Positions 61,901 through 64,000 of a stretch of DNA of 64,000 nucleotides are shown in pieces. The position numbers and the translations under genes were made by a program. Numbering within the stretch: the first letter of the stretch is position 1; each line of letters opens with the position of its first letter. Origin of the DNA: Celeribacter persicus. Lineage in GTDB: Bacteria; Pseudomonadota; Alphaproteobacteria; Rhodobacterales; Rhodobacteraceae. The DNA is taken from NCBI RefSeq assembly GCF_003050785.1, contig NZ_QAOH01000009.1, positions 62,001-126,000 on the forward strand. The letters are read 5' to 3'. Under the pieces are notes generated by a model. That model searched no databases. It was not told the origin of the DNA and was given only the letters and a program-made list of their open reading frames with translations.

Positions 61901-62488
61901 TATTCAGCGGCGCTCAAACGCAAAAAGATCGGTACGCTTGCCGAGGTGCAGGAAAGAGCTGAGGCCGAGGGCGGTGTGATTATGAAAGTGGGTGTGCTGG
62001 TGTCCGGCTTCCGACCGATGAAATCGGGTAAGGGCACGCGCTATTTCCGGATGAACATTTCCGACCCGACGGGACAGCTTTCCGGTATCGCCATGTTCCC
62101 GAAAAAGGGGGAATACGAACCGGCTTACGAGATTTTCGAGAAACACGACAAGCTGGTGATGTCGCTCGAAGGGCGGTTCAACGACGGGCAGTTCGACCCG
62201 ATGATCCGTTCCGTCGCGCCGATGGAAACGGTGGTTGCCGATGCGGGCGGGGCGGGGCTCAAGATCTATTGCGAGGATGCGCAGGCGATCGTCATGGTCA
62301 ACGATCTGTTGACCCGCGTGACGCAGGAGGCACGCCAGCCTGCCAGAGGGGCGATCAGTTTCTGTCTGATGCCCCCGGACACACAGAACGAAGTTGAGAT
62401 CGACGTGCCGCAGCCCTTCGTGATCACGCCGGAGGTCAAGGGGGCGATCAAGTCCTTCGACGGGGTGGTCATGGTCGAGGATATGTGA
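58970..62488 (+). CDS. dnaE: DNA polymerase III subunit alpha
   Basis: The 1172-residue replicative polymerase. The N-terminal PHP domain begins FIHLRVHTEYSLLEGAMRLKKL; the polymerase active site aspartates are in MPDFDIDFCMDRREETIRYV (about residues 400-410) with the third in the palm; GPGRGSGAGSLVAYVL, KFDFLGLKTLTVI and NKSHAAAYGVVSYQT are typical. The C-terminal OB-fold (GGVIMKVGVLVSGFRPM) and tau-binding region complete DnaE1. Length is normal. ATG 58970 has no strong ribosome site but fits homologues. The lipoprotein gene starts at its stop (TGATG). Confidence 0.97.
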   Translation: MTNPTFIHLRVHTEYSLLEGAMRLKKLSGMVADMGMPAVAVTDTNNLFCALEFSEYAKGAGIQPILGCQVSVGYHEPEPGERQKPPAPVVFLAQSEAGYENLMKLNSCLYVDKHDGVPQVTMAELEQYSTGLICLTGGSDGPVGRMIRDNHEPQARALLERFKAIYPNRLYVELQRHPGEDGSHTEAERLTERPFIEWAYDLGLPLVATNDVYFPKEDMYEAHDALICIAEGAYVDQVDPRRRLTPQHYFKSPAEMTALFADLPEAVENTVEIAKRCAFKAYKRDPILPKFADDEVEELRKQAWEGLDKRLAVIQPAGTREEYEERLKFELGIIEQMGFPGYFLIVADFIKWSKEHGIPVGPGRGSGAGSLVAYVLTITDLDPLRYSLLFERFLNPERVSMPDFDIDFCMDRREETIRYVQEKYGRDKVGQIITFGALLSKAAVRDIGRVLQMPYGQVDRLSKLIPVEGVKPVSIKQALEDEPKLREEARNEEVVDRLLTYGQQVEGLLRNASTHAAGVVIGDRPLDQLVPLYQDPRSDMPATQFNMKWVEQAGLVKFDFLGLKTLTVIQSAMDLIFKSGRPLHIAADGTKLYDPPAGGENEINLIPLDDEKTYKLYSDAKTVAVFQVESSGMMQALRQMKPTCIEDIVALVALYRPGPMENIPTYCDVKHGRKELQSVHPTIDHILAETQGIIVYQEQVMQIAQVMAGYSLGGADLLRRAMGKKIKEAMDAERPKFEAGAAKNGVDAKKASEVFDLLEKFANYGFNKSHAAAYGVVSYQTGWLKANHPVEFMAGVMNCDIHLTDKLSIFCEEVRRGLDIEIIPPCVNRSLATFDVVDQKLVYALAALKNVGVEAMQLIVKAREEGGKPFVTLFDFARRVDLKKVGKRPLEMLARAGAFDQLDSNRRRVFDSLDALVQYSAAIHEQKASSQVSLFGDAGEDLPEPRLSPVGDWVASERLMEEQKAIGFYLSGHPLDDYSAALKRKKIGTLAEVQERAEAEGGVIMKVGVLVSGFRPMKSGKGTRYFRMNISDPTGQLSGIAMFPKKGEYEPAYEIFEKHDKLVMSLEGRFNDGQFDPMIRSVAPMETVVADAGGAGLKIYCEDAQAIVMVNDLLTRVTQEARQPARGAISFCLMPPDTQNEVEIDVPQPFVITPEVKGAIKSFDGVVMVEDM

Positions 62489-63549
62489 TGCGTGGGGCGC
62501 TCCTGTGCTCCGTGGCGCTGTTGTCGGCTTGTCAGATGACCGTGCCGGGGGTGGTGAGCGATCCGCCGGTTTCACAGGATGATGTGCCCGCCTCGGAGGT
62601 GCCCGCGGACCAGCTCGCTCAGGCCTTCGCGGAGGCCGCAGTCCTTGCAAAGGCCGGGAAAAACGTTGAGGATAAAGGCTTGTTTGCCTTCCTGATCCCA
62701 GCCTCGAAGCCTGAACCTTCGCCACTGGCAGGCAGCGACATCGAGGTGGTTGAAACCTCGGAGGCAGAGAGCGGGGTGGCTTTGTTGGTCAGTAAAAATG
62801 CCCCGGCAGCCGCAAACGGGATCACGGCGCAAACGACAAAGGTCAAAACCGCCGGATTGGGTGGGGTCTTCGGATTTCTGAAGCCGAAAGACCGCGAGGC
62901 TCAAGAGGTGGAGCTCGCCGCCGTGCCACTTGAAGGCGAAGGTTTCACAGCCCGTCCGGAGACACATGGGGTAGAAAGTGAAGTTTCTCCTGAAGTCGAG
63001 GCGGAAACCCCTGTTGCACCGCACAAACCGTTATTCGGCTTTCTCAAACCGCAAGCGGCGGAGGGACCTGTCCCGACGGTCAAGCCGGGAGAGGTGCTGC
63101 CCTTTGGAGAGGTCGGGGTCGCCTGTGAGGTCAAGTCCATGGGCCGCAAGGTCGATCAGTTCCCGCGCGAAGGTCGACCGATCTGGCAGCTTTACGACAG
63201 CGATCCAGAAAGCACTGCGCCGCGCAGCCAGTTCATCACCGGGTTTTCCGACGGCTGTGTCCGGCAGGTGACGGCGGCGCTGGTGATGTTCGGCGAGGCG
63301 GCTTTGCATGAGGTGCTGCGCTACTCGGGGGACACCGACCGAGACTGGACCAAAGCCGACAAGACCTATGAGACGATCAAGCGCCAGACCTGTGGTGTCG
63401 GGCGCGGAGAGCGTTGCCCGGAGGGTAAGATCGGCGCGCTGGAACGGCAGGTGGCGTTTGTGTCGGTCTATCCCGAATACGGTGCGGAGGAGGACTGGCT
63501 TGAGCTTTTGCTGCACGACGGGACGCTGGTAAGCGAGGAAATGCGGTGA
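62488..63549 (+). CDS. Lipoprotein with repeated FGFLKP motifs
   Basis: A 353-residue predicted lipoprotein: the signal ends VALLSAC-QMT, so Cys15 would be lipidated. A long low-complexity Ala/Pro/Glu region carries three copies of a short motif, LFAFLIP (65-71), VFGFLKP (127-133) and LFGFLKP (182-188). The C-terminal 150 residues form a compact domain with VGVACEVKSMGRKVDQFP, GFSDGCVRQVTAALVMFGEAALHEVLRYSGD and ERQVAFVSVYPEYG and three or more Cys. I do not recognise the family; it resembles Roseobacter lipoproteins near dnaE. ATG 62488 overlaps the dnaE stop. Confidence 0.75.
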   Translation: MRGALLCSVALLSACQMTVPGVVSDPPVSQDDVPASEVPADQLAQAFAEAAVLAKAGKNVEDKGLFAFLIPASKPEPSPLAGSDIEVVETSEAESGVALLVSKNAPAAANGITAQTTKVKTAGLGGVFGFLKPKDREAQEVELAAVPLEGEGFTARPETHGVESEVSPEVEAETPVAPHKPLFGFLKPQAAEGPVPTVKPGEVLPFGEVGVACEVKSMGRKVDQFPREGRPIWQLYDSDPESTAPRSQFITGFSDGCVRQVTAALVMFGEAALHEVLRYSGDTDRDWTKADKTYETIKRQTCGVGRGERCPEGKIGALERQVAFVSVYPEYGAEEDWLELLLHDGTLVSEEMR

Positions 63550-64000
63550 AAAATTTGCTCTTGGGTGTGTTGATTCTCGTCGGGCTGACGTTGGCATGGA
63601 TGCCCTTTGCGCAAATGAAGCGCACGGCGACAGCAGAGCTTGGAGGGGGCATCGAGGTTTCGATGCGCCTGCGTCCGATGGTCTCAATGCAGAGTGACTG
63701 GCATCGTACGCTCATTTTGCGGTCGCCCTCTGGCAGGCTCAAGACACAGCTTTTTGAAGACACCGGGTGGTGGCGCGGATCGAACCTCTATTTCCATGAA
63801 ACGGGCGTCTATGTGCTGCATGAAGGGCAGGGGGGATGCGTGCCCTTCACGCTGTTGCCTCCAGAACTCGTCCTGGCGCCAGAGATATCTTGCGCCAAGG
63901 CGGAGATTGAACCGGGCAAAGGCGCGGCGATGGGGCAGGTGGGGGTGCTGTCGCGATATTATCGCGGCATGCGCTATCTGGGGCAGTTCACCGAGACGCG
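63546..64000 (+). CDS. N-terminal part of a membrane-anchored or secreted protein (cut by window end)
   Basis: A frame starts at GTG 63546, overlapping the lipoprotein stop (GTGA), and stays open to the window edge, at least 151 residues. It begins MKNLLLGVLILVGLTLAWMPFA, a signal or anchor helix, followed by a beta-rich region (IEVSMRLRPMVSMQSDWHRTLILRSPSG, LYFHETGVYVLHEGQGGC) with a Cys pair (GGC ... ISC). I recognise no family. It is probably co-transcribed with dnaE and the lipoprotein. Confidence 0.7.
   Translation, partial: MKNLLLGVLILVGLTLAWMPFAQMKRTATAELGGGIEVSMRLRPMVSMQSDWHRTLILRSPSGRLKTQLFEDTGWWRGSNLYFHETGVYVLHEGQGGCVPFTLLPPELVLAPEISCAKAEIEPGKGAAMGQVGVLSRYYRGMRYLGQFTET

Overview
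The window is a 64 kb stretch of a GC-rich alphaproteobacterial chromosome, most likely from the Rhodobacteraceae (Roseobacter group). This rests on family-level resemblance and gene content: divergent ethylmalonyl-CoA pathway genes (ecm/ccr), a LuxR/LuxI pair, a TIGR02186-TSUP pair, an rpoH-type sigma factor, the lpoA-like/glnD/murJ and rsmI/yraN/gshB blocks, an Irr-like iron box and an FNR-like box. I see no IS element, prophage, CRISPR array, rRNA or tRNA. It reads as ordinary core chromosome with a few accessory islands.

Layout. 0-2.8 kb: end of a zinc-ribbon-like gene, a 56-aa hypothetical, an aldo/keto reductase coupled to deoD, and a secreted DUF4329-like protein. 2.8-6.5 kb: divergent ecm (B12 mutase) and ccr around an AT-rich control region. 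6.8-8.5 kb: a 69-aa ORF overlapping luxR, then luxI. 8.5-11.7 kb: a RecD-like helicase, then TSUP transporter and TIGR02186 protein. 11.8-16.5 kb: a complete BMP-type (nucleoside/purine) ABC transporter. 16.7-18.8 kb: RimI-like acetyltransferase, NifU-family Fe-S protein preceded by a perfect Irr-like palindrome, DUF2267 and universal stress protein. 19-23.3 kb: Tat-exported L,D-transpeptidase, trpS, a rhomboid-fold protein lacking its catalytic residues, and murJ. 23.3-30.6 kb: glnD, LpoA-like lipoprotein, rsmI, yraN, gshB and a decayed alpha/beta-hydrolase. 30.6-35.9 kb: comM, GST, phosphatase-cobU, rpoH and ChaN-like. 36-40.9 kb: coaBC, dut, membrane-anchored E1-like ThiF protein, M3 peptidase. 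40.9-45.1 kb: CDF transporter, KpsC/KpsS-like protein, SH3 protein, 2-hydroxyacid dehydrogenase and two CsbD-type small proteins. 45.1-49.2 kb: pirin, panB-panC, a membrane-anchored hypothetical, and a carboxymuconolactone decarboxylase-family protein. 49.4-58.7 kb: one seven-gene minus-strand operon joining xanthine dehydrogenase (xdhABC) to a second BMP-type ABC transporter. 59-64 kb: dnaE and two envelope genes, the last cut by the window edge.

How the genes fit together. ecm and ccr are consecutive-pathway enzymes of acetyl-CoA assimilation; Ecm needs B12, and cobU for B12 assembly lies in the same window. deoD, two BMP-type importers and xdhABC together suggest strong capacity for taking up and breaking down purines. 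panB/panC and coaBC cover steps of pantothenate and CoA synthesis. LuxI/LuxR quorum sensing and comM preceded by a cluster of GTTAAC motifs recall the Roseobacter link between quorum sensing, CtrA and competence, although that link is inference here.

The most unusual signals are non-coding. A short recurring element, GAGTATTT followed by CACAAAGGAAAC-like sequence, occurs five times, four of them just downstream of stop codons in the sense direction. There is also the Irr-like palindrome at 17820-17840, a miniature element-like palindrome at 28675-28799, a structured intergenic RNA or small ORF near 46.3 kb, and a mini-ORF/hairpin pair before the helicase gene.
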